Below are positions 1 to 9,493 of a DNA stretch of 64,000 bases, piece by piece (positions within the stretch are counted from its first letter, which is position 1; each line of letters opens with the position of its first letter). This DNA comes from Rhodococcus sp. 14-1411-2a (GTDB lineage Bacteria > Actinomycetota > Actinomycetes > Mycobacteriales > Mycobacteriaceae), in contig NZ_NPGA01000018.1 of NCBI RefSeq assembly GCF_002259485.1, forward strand, positions 62,001 to 126,000. The letters are read 5' to 3'. The notes under the pieces were generated by a model. That model was not told the origin of the DNA. It saw nothing but the letters and a program-made list of their open reading frames with translations, and ran no database searches. The position numbers and the translations under genes were made by a program.

Positions 1-789
1 GGCTCGGTACTGCGGCGTCGGGCCGGGGAAGTGCCTGCGGTGCAGGGCATCAGCTTCGATGTCCACGCAGGGTCCACCTTGGCGATCGTCGGCGAATCGG
101 GCTGCGGCAAGTCGACGACCCTGCTCGAGATCATGGAGTTCGTGAAGCCGCAGCAGGGCTCGATCAGAATCAACGGAGTCGAGCCTTACGGCCTGAGCCG
201 AGCCGAGCAACGAAAGCTGCGCGCGCACATCCAGATCGTGTTCCAGGACCCGATGGGATCGCTCGATCCGCGAATGCCGGTGGGGGAGATCATCGCCGAG
301 CCGTTGAAGATCAACGGCGTGCCGGTCGACGAGCGCACCCGCCGGGTTCGGGAACTGATGGCCACCGTCGGAATGCGTCCCGAGCTCGCCGATCGGTATC
401 CCACCCAGTTCTCCGGCGGGCAGCGTCAACGTGTCGGCATTGCACGGGCTTTGGCGCTCAAACCGTCGATCCTGGTGCTCGACGAGCCGGTGTCCGCGCT
501 CGACGTGTCGATCCAGGCGGGCGTGCTGAACCTGCTCCAGGATCTGCAGGAGGAGCTGGGTCTGGCGTATCTGTTCGTCTCGCACGACCTGTCGGTGGTG
601 CGTCATCTCGCCGACGAAGTGGCTGTGATGCGCAACGGGGTGTTCGTGGAGAAGGGCCCGACGGCGCAGATCTTCGACGCACCCGAGGACCCGTACACAC
701 GGGCTCTCCTGAAAGCCATCCCCATCCCCGATCCCGTGCTCCAACGAGCCCGAATCGCCGAGGCCGCAGCACTGGCCGACGCCATCTGA
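1..789 (+). CDS. Peptide/nickel-type ABC transporter ATP-binding protein (5' end cut off by window)
   Basis: This is the cytoplasmic ATPase of an oligopeptide (Dpp/Opp-type) importer. The reading frame is open to base 1, so the true start lies outside; the GTG at 31 is probably internal. Visible motifs in order are Walker [10 protein letters not shown], the Q-loop FQDP, the signature SGGQRQR, Walker B ILVLDEP and the H-loop SHD. The C-terminal tail [12 protein letters not shown] is the oligopeptide-transporter extension typical of DppD/DppF-like subunits. The binding lipoprotein follows 37 bases downstream on the same strand, so the two are very likely co-transcribed with permease genes upstream of the window. 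Confidence 0.93.
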   Translation, partial: GSVLRRRAGEVPAVQGISFDVHAGSTLAIVGESGCGKSTTLLEIMEFVKPQQGSIRINGVEPYGLSRAEQRKLRAHIQIVFQDPMGSLDPRMPVGEIIAEPLKINGVPVDERTRRVRELMATVGMRPELADRYPTQFSGGQRQRVGIARALALKPSILVLDEPVSALDVSIQAGVLNLLQDLQEELGLAYLFVSHDLSVVRHLADEVAVMRNGVFVEKGPTAQIFDAPEDPYTRALLKAIPIPDPVLQRARIAEAAALADAI

Positions 790-826
790 CCCTGCAGTTT
801 ACGTGCACACTGAGAAAGGTGAATTG

Positions 827-2515
827 ATGAGAGCCAAGCTATTTCGGGCACTGGTCCCGATCGCGGTGGCCGTGACCACTGTGGGACTGGTGGCGGGGTG
901 CAGCTCGGGGGATACCGGGCCCAACGCCGACGCGCCTGCGTCCTTCGAGAGTGGAGCGCAGATCAATCCGCATCCGATCAGTGACTTGCAGCAGGGCGGA
1001 AACATGAACTTCCCGCTCTCGCAGGTGCCGACCAACTACAACTACTACCAAATCGACGGCACCACAGTCGACGCTGCGCGGTACTACGCCGCGTTGATGC
1101 CTACGGCGTTCAAGGCTGCTGCGGACGCAAGCCTCGCGACGGCGACGGATTTTTTCACCGACATCACCGAGTCCGAGGTCGACGGTAAGCAGGTGATCAC
1201 CTACAACATCAATCCCAAGGCCAAGTGGAGCAGCGGGAGGCCGCTGGACTACACCGACCTCGTGGCCACATGGACTGCGAACAGCGGCAAGGACCCGGCT
1301 TACGAGGCGTCCAGCACCGCGGGCTGGGACAAGGTGGAATCCGTTGTGCGCGGTGAGAACGACCAGCAGGTGACCCTGACGTTTGCCGAGAAGTTCGCAG
1401 ACTGGCGCTCCCTGTTTTCGCCGCTGATGCCCGCGGAGTCCGTGAACAGTGTCGAGGCGTTCAACACCGGTTCGGTCGAGACCATGCCTGCCACCGCCGG
1501 CCCGTTCCGCATCCGCACGATCGAGCCCGGCGGCAAACGCATCGTTGCCGAGCGCAACCCGGACTGGTGGGGTGAGAACCCAGCGGTGCTGGACACCATC
1601 ACGTACCTGCCGCTGGATACGACGGCATCTATCGGTGCGTTGCAGAGTGGCGAGATCGACTACTTCGAATTGGGCAGCAGTGCGGATGCTTTCAAGGTTG
1701 CCCGCGGTATCCCGAATGTCGACCTGCGTCAGAGCCTGGGCCCGCAGTACCGGCACTTCGACTTCAACGGAGCCCCGGGGCGCATCACCTCGGACAAGGC
1801 AGTGCGCGTGGCGTTGATGAAGGCGATCGATCGTGACTACCTGGCGACGTCACAGCTCGGTCAGATCACCTCGAGCCCGACTGTCCTGAACAACCACATC
1901 TACGTGGACGGGCAGAAGGGCTACCAGGCCAACAACGGCGATATCACCTTCGACCCCGAAAAGGCGAAGGCCGAACTCGACGCGGCCGGTTGGACGATGA
2001 ACGGGGAGTTCCGATCCAAGGACGGCAAGCAGCTCGATCTGCAGGACATCATTCCGGCCGATACCCCCAATGCGACGCAGGAAGCGCAGATCATCCAGCA
2101 GAACCTCAAGGCCGTCGGCGCCAATCTCATCATCCAATCGGTGCCGTCGGATGACTTCTTCGAGAAGTACATTCTGGTCGGCGCATTCGATGTCACCCAC
2201 TTCACTTGGGAGGGAACGCCGTACTCCTCGAGCAGTGACGGCATCTTCCGGCTCACGCCCGGCAGCACGTTGCAGAACTACGGCCAGGTCGGTTCCGAGG
2301 AAATCAACGGACTGCTCGACGACGCCGCCGCAGAACTGGACGACGACGCACGAATCGCCGACTACAACAAGGCAGACGAAGCAATCTGGGCCGAGGGCCA
2401 CAGCCTGACCATGTTCCAGCGGCCATCGACCTATGCCACGAAGTCCAATCTCGCGAACTTCGGAGCTCCGGGATTCGGCGATCTCGACTACTCGAAGGTC
2501 GGGTTCCTGAAATAG
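827..2515 (+). CDS. Peptide ABC transporter substrate-binding lipoprotein (SBP family 5)
   Basis: Extracytoplasmic solute-binding protein of the upstream transporter, 562 residues, which is normal for family 5. The ATG at 827 is preferred over the GTG at 803 because a purine-rich site GAGAAAGGTGA sits just before it and because the product then begins with a clean lipoprotein signal: MRAKLFRAL, a hydrophobic stretch and the lipobox LVAGC. After a low-complexity linker the protein has the family's core, with features such as KWSSGRPLDYTD and a C-terminal SBP lobe. Substrate is probably an oligopeptide, but the family also binds nickel, sugars and opines, so specificity is open. Confidence 0.93.
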   Translation: MRAKLFRALVPIAVAVTTVGLVAGCSSGDTGPNADAPASFESGAQINPHPISDLQQGGNMNFPLSQVPTNYNYYQIDGTTVDAARYYAALMPTAFKAAADASLATATDFFTDITESEVDGKQVITYNINPKAKWSSGRPLDYTDLVATWTANSGKDPAYEASSTAGWDKVESVVRGENDQQVTLTFAEKFADWRSLFSPLMPAESVNSVEAFNTGSVETMPATAGPFRIRTIEPGGKRIVAERNPDWWGENPAVLDTITYLPLDTTASIGALQSGEIDYFELGSSADAFKVARGIPNVDLRQSLGPQYRHFDFNGAPGRITSDKAVRVALMKAIDRDYLATSQLGQITSSPTVLNNHIYVDGQKGYQANNGDITFDPEKAKAELDAAGWTMNGEFRSKDGKQLDLQDIIPADTPNATQEAQIIQQNLKAVGANLIIQSVPSDDFFEKYILVGAFDVTHFTWEGTPYSSSSDGIFRLTPGSTLQNYGQVGSEEINGLLDDAAAELDDDARIADYNKADEAIWAEGHSLTMFQRPSTYATKSNLANFGAPGFGDLDYSKVGFLK

Positions 2516-2601
2516 TTCACGGTCTCGGATATCCGGTCGGTGCCGCGGCGATCACTCTGGTTGTCGCGGCATCGACCGCTGTCGTCATTGCGCCACTGAG
2601 C

Positions 2602-3159
2602 GTGTTCGTGGCCCTGATCGTCCTCGTCTGGACGGGCTGGTCGACAGCGTGCGCAGTGCTGGCCGGGAGGTCGATGATCACCTCGACCACCGTGCGGCGA
2701 GTGCGATTTCAACACCGTATGCGTTCTCGCGGATACCTGGAAGTACACGAGAACGGTGGGCGGGCCTGGTACCCCGTCTACTTCCACACCGGGCTTCTGA
2801 CGATCGTCCCGGACGCCGACGCGCGCGCGAGTAGGTCGATTCTCGGGCGGCGCGCCTTCGTCATCGAACCCGGAATTGTGGCGCTGCCGTCGGGGCGGCG
2901 TTGTAGTTCGTTGCCTCCCGGCACACCCCTCGATGCCCCTCGTCTCAACGATTTCGACCTGCTCACCCGCAGTGATCGCTTCGGGTCGCTGCGGCGTCGG
3001 ATCATGCTCGACGCCCCCGCCGCGGTGGCAGGTCCGATCATCGGATTGCTGTGGCTCGTCGTCGACGGAGGCGGATTCGCCGAGTTCGTGGCAGTGAGTC
3101 TGTTGGCTGCTATCACCGCCATCTGGTGGTCAGCAATCGGCGGCAGCGACCCCAGCTGA
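2602..3159 (+). CDS. Hypothetical membrane protein, PH-like mid-section
   Basis: Unrecognised 185-residue protein. It starts with a hydrophobic segment (about residues 1-22, FVALIVLVWTGWSTACAVLAG), has a soluble middle of beta-rich character including the stretch AWYPVYFHTGLLTIV, and ends with a hydrophobic hairpin (about residues 140-180). The frame is open upstream into the binding-protein gene, but no better start codon is present, so the GTG at 2602 is used even though part of the first hydrophobic stretch lies before it. It could be a small bitopic or polytopic membrane protein. No functional call is justified. Confidence 0.6.
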   Translation: MFVALIVLVWTGWSTACAVLAGRSMITSTTVRRVRFQHRMRSRGYLEVHENGGRAWYPVYFHTGLLTIVPDADARASRSILGRRAFVIEPGIVALPSGRRCSSLPPGTPLDAPRLNDFDLLTRSDRFGSLRRRIMLDAPAAVAGPIIGLLWLVVDGGGFAEFVAVSLLAAITAIWWSAIGGSDPS

Positions 3160-3240
3160 GCAATTGGGGCGACGCGTGATCGTAACTGCCGAGAAACACC
3201 TCCGGTCTACGTTCGGGTTTCGGACAATTCAGGAGGCATC

Positions 3241-4602
3241 ATGGCGCGGTCGATGGCGGAGCAGGCAGCGGAGACGATCACCAAGGGGATCGGACGTCGC
3301 GGATTCATTCAGGCGGTGGCCGCGCTGGGCGCGGGCGTCGGAATCGCCGGAACGGCAGCCTGTTCGACGTCTTCGTCGACGAGCACCGCCGCCGCGAGTT
3401 CGTCGGCGCCGGCACCGGTCGGGATTCTTCAGCCCGGCGCGGGCGACATCTCCGGCGATCACTACCTGAGTTCCGAAGTCGACAAGGTTCTGTGGGGGTA
3501 CGTCCCGACGGTCGAGTCCGAATCGGTGCTGCAGATGAAGTCCGGTGAGACGGTGACCATCGATGCGCTCAGTCACGAGGGCATTCTCGAGGACCAGGGC
3601 CGCGATCCCGTCGAGTTCTTCGGCGGCAAAGGTGTATCCGAATCCGATGTGCTGCAGGACGCCATCGACATCGCCGGCGGGTACGACCGGACGGTCCGCA
3701 ACTTCGACGTCGACGGTCCGCACGTGGTGACGGGCCCGGTGTTCGTCGAAGGTGCGCAGCGTGGTGATGTGCTCAAGATCGAGACGCTCGAGGCGATTCC
3801 CCGCGTGCCGTACGGCGTGGTGTCGAGTCGGCACGGCAAGGGTTCTCTGGCGGTGACCGCGTCCGGTGAGGCACCCGCAGGTATCAGCCTGGACGAGGTG
3901 ATGCCGCCGATCGGCAGCGATGGCAGGCCGTCGGGTGATCCGACGCAGTACGGCAACGTCTCGACCTTCACCGCCGTCGAGGACGGGCAGGGTGTGATGC
4001 GCTATGGCGATGCGGCGGTGCGGTTTCCGCTGCGTCCGTTCATGGGCATGATGGGCGTCGCGTTCGCCAGCGACCCGGGTCTGACGTCACCCAACGCGAA
4101 CTCGATTCCGCCGACGCTCGGCGGCGGCAACATCGATGTCGGTTTGCTCGGTGTCGGATCGACGTTCTATCTCCCGGTGTTCGCGGAGGGTGCGTTGTTC
4201 TACGTCGGCGATCCGCACATGGCGATGGGCGACGGGGAGGTGGCACTGACCGCGATGGAAGGTTCACTGCGCGGCACCTTCCGCCTCACCGTCTGCAAGG
4301 CGGGCAGCGGTGATGCCCCGTCCGTCGCGTACTCGTATCCCTTTGCCGAGAACGAGGACTCGTGGATTCCGATCGGCCTGTCCGACCCGGACGGTGCCGT
4401 CGGCGGCCAGAGTTCGGACCTGAACGCTGCCATGCGTCGGGCCGTGGTCAACGCGCTCGACTTCCTCGAGACCGACCTCGGCATGGACCGGGCGACGGCC
4501 TACGCGTACCTCTCCGCGGCCGCGAACTTCACCGTCTCGCAGGTGGTCGACAAGACGGTCGGCGTCCACGGTCAGATCGCGAAGGCGCACTTCGACCGAT
4601 AG
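3241..4602 (+). CDS. Acetamidase/formamidase family protein, Tat-exported lipoprotein
   Basis: Belongs to the FmdA/AmdA amidase family, which hydrolyses short amides to ammonia and the acid. The family signature region is clear (DVDGPHVVTGPVFVEGAQRGDVLKIETL is split here as the conserved beta-core around residues 155-190), followed by GVASRHG-like and DPHMAMGDGEV motifs; the latter contains the conserved acidic and histidine residues. The unusual part is the N-terminus: a twin-arginine signal (IGRRGFIQAV) ending in a lipobox-like GTAAC and then a Ser/Thr/Ala-rich linker, so this copy is predicted to work outside the membrane. The ATG has a strong ribosome site CAGGAGG eight bases upstream. 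Confidence 0.88.
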   Translation: MARSMAEQAAETITKGIGRRGFIQAVAALGAGVGIAGTAACSTSSSTSTAAASSSAPAPVGILQPGAGDISGDHYLSSEVDKVLWGYVPTVESESVLQMKSGETVTIDALSHEGILEDQGRDPVEFFGGKGVSESDVLQDAIDIAGGYDRTVRNFDVDGPHVVTGPVFVEGAQRGDVLKIETLEAIPRVPYGVVSSRHGKGSLAVTASGEAPAGISLDEVMPPIGSDGRPSGDPTQYGNVSTFTAVEDGQGVMRYGDAAVRFPLRPFMGMMGVAFASDPGLTSPNANSIPPTLGGGNIDVGLLGVGSTFYLPVFAEGALFYVGDPHMAMGDGEVALTAMEGSLRGTFRLTVCKAGSGDAPSVAYSYPFAENEDSWIPIGLSDPDGAVGGQSSDLNAAMRRAVVNALDFLETDLGMDRATAYAYLSAAANFTVSQVVDKTVGVHGQIAKAHFDR

Positions 4603-4605
4603 GGG

Positions 4606-4662
4606 TGCGCCTCCGGCGCAGTGGTGCGGGTAAGTGCCTCAGGGGGCACATAACCGCGCCAC
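4606..4662. terminator. Nested stem-loops between convergent genes
   Basis: The gap between the amidase and the convergent TetR gene holds a hairpin TGCGCC-TCC-GGCGCA (4606-4620) and, overlapping it, a larger imperfect stem (GTGGTGCGG at 4621-4629 with CCGCGCCAC at 4654-4662) enclosing GTGCC/GGCAC. No T-run follows, so termination is inferred from position and stem strength only. Confidence 0.5.
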
Positions 4663-4675
4663 TGCCGAAGGCACC

Positions 4676-5290
4676 TCAGCGGTGTGCCGTCGCGACGAAG
4701 TGGCGGGTGGCGGCGTCGACGATATCCGCTGGCGTGACGGCTATCTCGTCGTTCAACCACGCGATGACCAATTCGGCGAGTCCGCCGATGAACAGCAGGC
4801 CGTTGATTTCCGATTGTGGCTGCGGCCAGGCCTGTTCGCCGAACAGCTCGCGTGACTGCTCGGCGACCAGATGGGCGAAGGCGCGCATGGACTGTCGTCT
4901 ATAGTCCCGCAGTGAGTCGACGGCCAGCGACTCGATCATCGCGACGCGGCCCTTGCGTCGGTCGTCGGTGAGAACGCCGACGAACGCGGCGATGGCGTTG
5001 TGTACCTGGTCCTCGACGGTGGGGGCGGGGGAGTGCAGCGCGTCCAGGGCAGCGGCCCGGATCTCGTCGGATACCGACTCCACCACTTTCTCGAGCACAT
5101 CCTCTTTGCTGGAGAAGTTCTGGTAGAAGTACCGCTCGGTCAGCTTCGCCTCCGCGCAGATCGCGGTCATGGTCGTGTTCTGGGCACCGGCCGTCGAGAA
5201 CACTTCGAGTCCGGCTTCGAGCAACCGTGCGCGGCGGTCGGCGGTGCGATCGTCTGCGCTCATGCCGTTGTAGCGGCGCGTGGAAGCCAT
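4676..5290 (-). CDS. TetR family transcriptional regulator
   Basis: A 204-residue repressor-type regulator. The N-terminal helix-turn-helix is typical: RARLLEAGLEVFS, TTMTAICAEAKLTERYFYQNF and SSKEDVLEKV, roughly residues 20-65; the remaining two thirds form the ligand-binding domain, which contains no recognisable ligand motif. It is divergent from the P450 gene at 5375, and the 84-base gap contains a perfect 12-bp inverted repeat that is very likely its operator. The arrangement recalls the TetR-cyp136 pair of mycobacteria, which I state from memory. Confidence 0.9.
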   Translation of the reverse strand: MASTRRYNGMSADDRTADRRARLLEAGLEVFSTAGAQNTTMTAICAEAKLTERYFYQNFSSKEDVLEKVVESVSDEIRAAALDALHSPAPTVEDQVHNAIAAFVGVLTDDRRKGRVAMIESLAVDSLRDYRRQSMRAFAHLVAEQSRELFGEQAWPQPQSEINGLLFIGGLAELVIAWLNDEIAVTPADIVDAATRHFVATAHR

Positions 5291-5332
5291 GCGTAGATCT
5301 TGACAGAGGGAGCAGGTGTGACGCAGACTACA

Positions 5333-5362
5333 TCAATCTGACAGGACGCTCTGTCAGATTGA
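5333..5362. promoter_or_regulatory. Probable TetR operator in the TetR/P450 divergent promoter
   Basis: Perfect inverted repeat with 12-base arms, TCAATCTGACAG (5333-5344) and CTGTCAGATTGA (5351-5362), separated by GACGCT. A further half-like TTGACAGA lies at about 5300. It ends just before the P450 ribosome site GGAGGT (5364-5369), so bound repressor would block the P450 promoter and probably its own. Confidence 0.75.
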
Positions 5363-5374
5363 CGGAGGTCGACA

Positions 5375-6727
5375 ATGGCACGTGCTCTGGCTGCTCCACC
5401 TGCTGATTCAACGCTCCAACCGGTATACGGCGACGGCGGTATGCCCGTCGTCGGGCACACGCTCGAGTACATCCGAGACCCCCTGAAGCTGCTCGGGAGT
5501 CGGTGGGAGAAGTACGGCGAGGTGTCGTGGCTGACGATGGCCGGTCAGAAGTGGATCACCGTTCTGGGGCCGGACGCATGCCAAGAGGTGTTGCAGAACG
5601 CCGACAAGGCGTTTGCGAACGGTGACGGCTGGTCCCTGCTGATCGGCCCGTTCTTTCACGGCGGATTGATGTTGCTCGACTCCGAGGAGCATCTGAAGCA
5701 CCGACGGATCATGCAGCAGGCCTTCACCAGGGACCGGCTCACCAAATCCGTCGAGGCGTTGAATCCTGTCACAGCAACAGGTTTGGACGCGTGGCAAGGC
5801 GGGCGCGACGTTCAGGTCTACCCGGCGCTCAAGGCGTTGACCCTGGAGGTGGCAACGAGCATCTTCATGGGCGGCGCAGAGGGCAGCACCGATGCCGAGA
5901 TCGCCGAGCTGAACTGCAGTTTCGTGGCGTGCGTTCAGGCGGCGACATCCATTGTGCGCTTTCGTGTTCCCGGAACTCGGTGGAAGCGCGGTCTCGACGG
6001 CCGCGCCATGCTCGAGGAGTTCTTCCGGCGGTACCTTCCGTCCCGGCGTGCCACCGAGACCGACGACCTGTTCTCGGTTCTGTGTCACATCGAGGGGAAC
6101 GACGGCGAACGCTTCTCCGACGACGAAGTGATCGACCACATGATCTTCCTGCTGATGGCCGCGCACGACACGTCGACGATCACGCTGTCGACGATGATGC
6201 AGTACCTCGGTCAGCATCCGCAGTGGCAGGACAAGTGCCGTGCCGAGTCCGAGGCGCTCGGTACCGATGCGCCGACGCTCGCGCAACTCGACGAACTGCA
6301 CAGCGTCGATCTGGTGATGAAGGAATGCTTGCGTTTGGTCTCGCCCACGCCGGTGGTGGCGCGCCGCGCGGTCAAGGACACCGAGGTGCAGGGCAAGTTC
6401 GTCCCCGCGGGGACGTATGCGTCGGTCGCCCCGCACTTCACGCATCACATGGCCGAGTACTGGCCGAACCCGGAGAAATTCGATCCCGGCCGGTTCGCCG
6501 ACGACCGCCGGGAGGACAAGGTGCACCGCTACGCGTGGGAGCCGTTCGGCGGAGGCGTGCACAAGTGCATCGGGATGTTCTTCGCCGGCGCGGAGATCAA
6601 GACGATCATGCATCATCTGCTGCTGCGGTTCGACTGGTCGGTCGACCCGGATTACGTTGCGCCGCTGAACTTCACGTCGCTGCCCTTCCCGGAGGACGGG
6701 CAGCCCGTGCAGCTGCGAAAGCGGTAG
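5375..6727 (+). CDS. Cytochrome P450
   Basis: Haem-thiolate monooxygenase of 450 residues, soluble, needing ferredoxin and reductase partners that are not encoded nearby. The I-helix oxygen-activation motif AAHDTST (about residue 265), the K-helix ExxR (KECLRL) and the haem-binding loop FGGGVHKCIG with the cysteine ligand are all present. Ribosome site GGAGGT is six bases before the ATG. Its expression is probably controlled by the divergent TetR repressor through the inverted repeat at 5333-5362. The sequence resembles CYP51/CYP136-like actinobacterial P450s, but the substrate cannot be read from the sequence. Confidence 0.94.
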   Translation: MARALAAPPADSTLQPVYGDGGMPVVGHTLEYIRDPLKLLGSRWEKYGEVSWLTMAGQKWITVLGPDACQEVLQNADKAFANGDGWSLLIGPFFHGGLMLLDSEEHLKHRRIMQQAFTRDRLTKSVEALNPVTATGLDAWQGGRDVQVYPALKALTLEVATSIFMGGAEGSTDAEIAELNCSFVACVQAATSIVRFRVPGTRWKRGLDGRAMLEEFFRRYLPSRRATETDDLFSVLCHIEGNDGERFSDDEVIDHMIFLLMAAHDTSTITLSTMMQYLGQHPQWQDKCRAESEALGTDAPTLAQLDELHSVDLVMKECLRLVSPTPVVARRAVKDTEVQGKFVPAGTYASVAPHFTHHMAEYWPNPEKFDPGRFADDRREDKVHRYAWEPFGGGVHKCIGMFFAGAEIKTIMHHLLLRFDWSVDPDYVAPLNFTSLPFPEDGQPVQLRKR

Positions 6728-6729
6728 GT

Positions 6730-7593
6730 CTATCCGGCGCGGTCGGTGAGCCAGCCGATGATGTTCGCGGTGACCTCGTCCCGGTTGGTCTCGTTGAGGA
6801 TCTCGTGGCGGGCACCGGGGTAGAGGGTGACGGTGACGTCGCTCATCCCGGCCTCGCGGTACCGGGCAGCGAGGGTTTCGATCAACTGTCCGCCCCCGGC
6901 GAGCGGGTCGTCGGTTCCCGAGGTGATTAGCAGCGGGAGATCGGAACGGATCTGCTCGAGGTTGTGCGGGTCGGCGAGCTTGTCGGCCTCACCGAACAAC
7001 GCGGGGACCGTCGACTCCGGGAGGTCGAAGCCGCACAGCGGGTCGGCGACGTAGGCGTCCACTTCGGCCTCGTCGCGGGAGAGCCACTCGTATCCGGTGC
7101 GGTGCTCGAAGGCGGCGTTGAACACGCTCAGGTCACCGGCTGGCGCGTCGGCCATTCCGGCGGCGAGGATGTTCAGCGTGGTCGAGCCCGACAGCACCAC
7201 ACCCTCGTACAGATCGGATCGTTCGATCAGAACATGCTGCGCGGCAAACGATCCCATGGAATGCGCGAACAGGAACAGTGGCAGGTCGGGATATTCGTTC
7301 AGCAACGACTCGCCCAACTGCTCGATGTCGGCCCACAAACCTGCGAACGCGGCGGCACCGAAATCGCCGGGGGTGTCGACGATCGACTCTCCGTGGCCGC
7401 GATGATCGGACGCGACGACGTGGAATCCGGCGTCGTTCAGCGCTGCGGCGAAGCGGGCGTAGCGGCTGCCGTGCTCGGCGAGTCCGTGCGCGATCTGTAC
7501 GACGCCGCGAGCCGGGTCGGCGGACGTCGCCCAGATGTAGGTACTGATCTCGGTGTCGTCCTGCTTGGATACGAACGACGAAGCATTGGCCAC
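6730..7593 (-). CDS. Alpha/beta hydrolase, monoacylglycerol lipase/lysophospholipase type
   Basis: A 287-residue serine hydrolase. The oxyanion loop AHGLAEHGSRY, the nucleophile elbow AHSMGSF, the acid TSGTDDPLAGGG and the histidine YPGARHE give a complete catalytic triad in the order expected of MGL-type enzymes (YtpA/PldB-like). The GTG at 7593 is chosen because GAGGAG lies seven bases before it and the protein then starts where relatives do; the frame is open much further upstream without homology. It converges with the P450 gene with only two bases between their stop codons. Likely substrates are monoacylglycerols or lysolipids. Confidence 0.9.
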   Translation of the reverse strand: MANASSFVSKQDDTEISTYIWATSADPARGVVQIAHGLAEHGSRYARFAAALNDAGFHVVASDHRGHGESIVDTPGDFGAAAFAGLWADIEQLGESLLNEYPDLPLFLFAHSMGSFAAQHVLIERSDLYEGVVLSGSTTLNILAAGMADAPAGDLSVFNAAFEHRTGYEWLSRDEAEVDAYVADPLCGFDLPESTVPALFGEADKLADPHNLEQIRSDLPLLITSGTDDPLAGGGQLIETLAARYREAGMSDVTVTLYPGARHEILNETNRDEVTANIIGWLTDRAG

Positions 7594-7640
7594 GGGTGAC
7601 TCCTCGAAACGACGATGGGGACGAGAATCGAACTTATCTC

Positions 7641-7937
7641 CTACGCCCTGAGCCTCGGAGCGAAATGCTCGACGACGGGGAAGGGGTCGTAGAAATGATG
7701 CAGCAGCGTCTTCCACTCCTGGTACTCGTCGGACTGCCTGAAGCCCTCGGTGTGGTCTTCGAGGCGTTCCCATTCCACCAGCAGCAGATAGACATGCGGC
7801 TGCTCGATGCCCCGCGACAGCGTCAGATTCACGAACCCCGGCATCGCGGAGATGATCGACTTCGCGTCGGCGAACGCGGCCTCGAATTCGTCGGTTCGAT
7901 CGGGGACGATGTGCAACAAGGCATGTTCGACGATCAT
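7641..7937 (-). CDS. ABM-fold (antibiotic biosynthesis monooxygenase-like) protein
   Basis: Small 98-residue ferredoxin-like alpha/beta barrel protein. It begins MIVEHALLHIVPDRTDEFE, continues with MPGFVNLTLSRGIEQPHVYLLLVEWE and ends with the EYQEWKTLLHHFYDP strand-helix, the standard ABM layout. Family members dimerise and act as cofactor-free quinone-forming monooxygenases, haem-degrading enzymes or simply stress proteins. It precedes the hydrolase gene by 47 bases on the same strand, so they may share a transcript. The ATG at 7937 lacks a clear ribosome site. Confidence 0.85.
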   Translation of the reverse strand: MIVEHALLHIVPDRTDEFEAAFADAKSIISAMPGFVNLTLSRGIEQPHVYLLLVEWERLEDHTEGFRQSDEYQEWKTLLHHFYDPFPVVEHFAPRLRA

Positions 7938-7965
7938 CGAGACAGTATGGCCGCAGCACGACAAA

Positions 7966-7991
7966 GCTCCCCGGGCAACTGCCCGGGGAGC
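7966..7991 (-). terminator. Strong hairpin downstream of the aldehyde dehydrogenase gene
   Basis: Perfect 11-bp stem (GCTCCCCGGGC with its complement) and a four-base AACT loop, placed 14 bases after the aldehyde dehydrogenase stop. On the minus strand it is followed by CTTTGT. It also separates that gene from the ABM gene. Confidence 0.75.
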
Positions 7992-8005
7992 CATGCCGAC
8001 AGGAA

Positions 8006-9382
8006 CTACTTCGCGGAGACGCGCACGAGCTTCTTGTTCACGAACTCGTCCATGCCCCACGGTCCCAGCTCGCGGCCGACGCCGGAGCGCTTGACGCCGC
8101 CGAACGGCAGGCCGGGGAGCGTAGTGCCGTGCTCGTTGACGAAAGCCATGCCCACTTCGAGCTGCTCGGCCACGTCACGGGCCTTGTCCAGGTCGGCGCT
8201 CCACACCGAGCCGCTCAGGCCGTAGGCCGAGGAGTTCGCCAATTCGATTGCCTGCTGCGGGCTTTCGACCTTGTAGATCACCGCTGCCGGTCCGAACAGC
8301 TCTTCGCTGTACGCACGCATGTCCGGGGTGACGTCGGTGAGCAGCGTCGGCTGCACGAATGCACCCGGTCCGTCGATCTTCTTGCCGCCGGTCAGCAGAG
8401 TTGCGCCCTTGGCGACGGCGTCGTCGATCTGCTCGATCAACGTGTCGGCGGCGGTCTGCGACGACAGCGGGCCGAGAGTGGTGTTCGCGTCCAACGGATC
8501 GCCCGTCTGCACTGCCTCGAACGATGCGGTCAGCTTGGTGACGAAGTCGTCGTAGAACTCCTCGGCGACGAGGATGCGCTTGGCGGCGTTGCACGCCTGG
8601 CCTGCGTTGGACAGACGCGCCCGGGTTGCGGATTCGACGGTGGCGTCCATGTCGTCGGAGTCGAGCATGATGAACACGTCCGAGCCGCCGAGTTCGAGCA
8701 CGACCTTCTTGAGGTTGCGTCCGGCGGTTTCGGCGACCGAGGTTCCGGCCCGCTCGCTACCGGTGAGCGAGACACCCTGCACGCGTGGGTCGGCGATCAT
8801 CTCGGCGATCTGCTCGTTGGTCGCGAAGATGTTGATGTACGCGTCCTGGGGGAGTCCGGCCTGTTGGAAGATCTCCTCCATCAGCAGAGCCGACTGCGGG
8901 CAGTTCGGTGCGTGCTTGAGCAGAATCGTGTTGCCCACCATCAGGTTCGGGCCTGCGAACCGGGCCACCTGGTAGTACGGGAAGTTCCATGGCATGACGC
9001 CGACGAGCGCGCCCACCGGCTTGCGCTGCAGCACAGTGTCTTCCGCGCCGGGGACGTCGAGCTTCTCGTCCTCGAGCAGCGCGGGACCGTTGTCGGCGTA
9101 GTAGCGGTAGATGTTCGACGACAGCTCCACCTCACCCTGGGATTCGGTGAGCGGCTTGCCCATTTCGAGCGAGATGGCCCGCGCCAGTTCGTCCGAACGT
9201 TCTGTGTAGAGATCGGCGACCTTGTGCAGAATTTCGGCGCGGTGCTTCGGTGAGGTCTTGCGCCACGTCTGGAAACCGGCGTGTGCGTCGGCCAGTGCGC
9301 GCTCGACGCCGGCCGCATCGAGAGTTTCGAATTCCTTGACAGTTGTGCCGTCGGCAGGATTGACAGTTTTGTAGGTCGTCAT
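8006..9382 (-). CDS. NAD(P)-dependent aldehyde dehydrogenase, succinate-semialdehyde dehydrogenase-like
   Basis: Oxidises aldehydes to carboxylic acids; 458 residues. It contains the cofactor-binding and catalytic landmarks of the ALDH superfamily: [11 protein letters not shown], the glycine turn SLTGSERAG, the general base in LELGGSD and the catalytic cysteine in [11 protein letters not shown], plus the C-terminal [17 protein letters not shown]. The length, short N-terminus and [14 protein letters not shown] block resemble GabD1-type succinate-semialdehyde dehydrogenases of actinobacteria. It stands alone with its own terminator hairpin. Whether succinate semialdehyde is the true substrate is inferred from family resemblance. 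Confidence 0.92.
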   Translation of the reverse strand: MTTYKTVNPADGTTVKEFETLDAAGVERALADAHAGFQTWRKTSPKHRAEILHKVADLYTERSDELARAISLEMGKPLTESQGEVELSSNIYRYYADNGPALLEDEKLDVPGAEDTVLQRKPVGALVGVMPWNFPYYQVARFAGPNLMVGNTILLKHAPNCPQSALLMEEIFQQAGLPQDAYINIFATNEQIAEMIADPRVQGVSLTGSERAGTSVAETAGRNLKKVVLELGGSDVFIMLDSDDMDATVESATRARLSNAGQACNAAKRILVAEEFYDDFVTKLTASFEAVQTGDPLDANTTLGPLSSQTAADTLIEQIDDAVAKGATLLTGGKKIDGPGAFVQPTLLTDVTPDMRAYSEELFGPAAVIYKVESPQQAIELANSSAYGLSGSVWSADLDKARDVAEQLEVGMAFVNEHGTTLPGLPFGGVKRSGVGRELGPWGMDEFVNKKLVRVSAK

Positions 9383-9493
9383 ATTCGGTTCAACGGTCGG
9401 GGAGGGGTCCGTTGTTCCGATCCGGGCAAATCGGATGCTCCGACGGTGGTCAGAGGCGGGGCAGGGGTGGGCGGCGAAAACCTTTGAGCGCCC

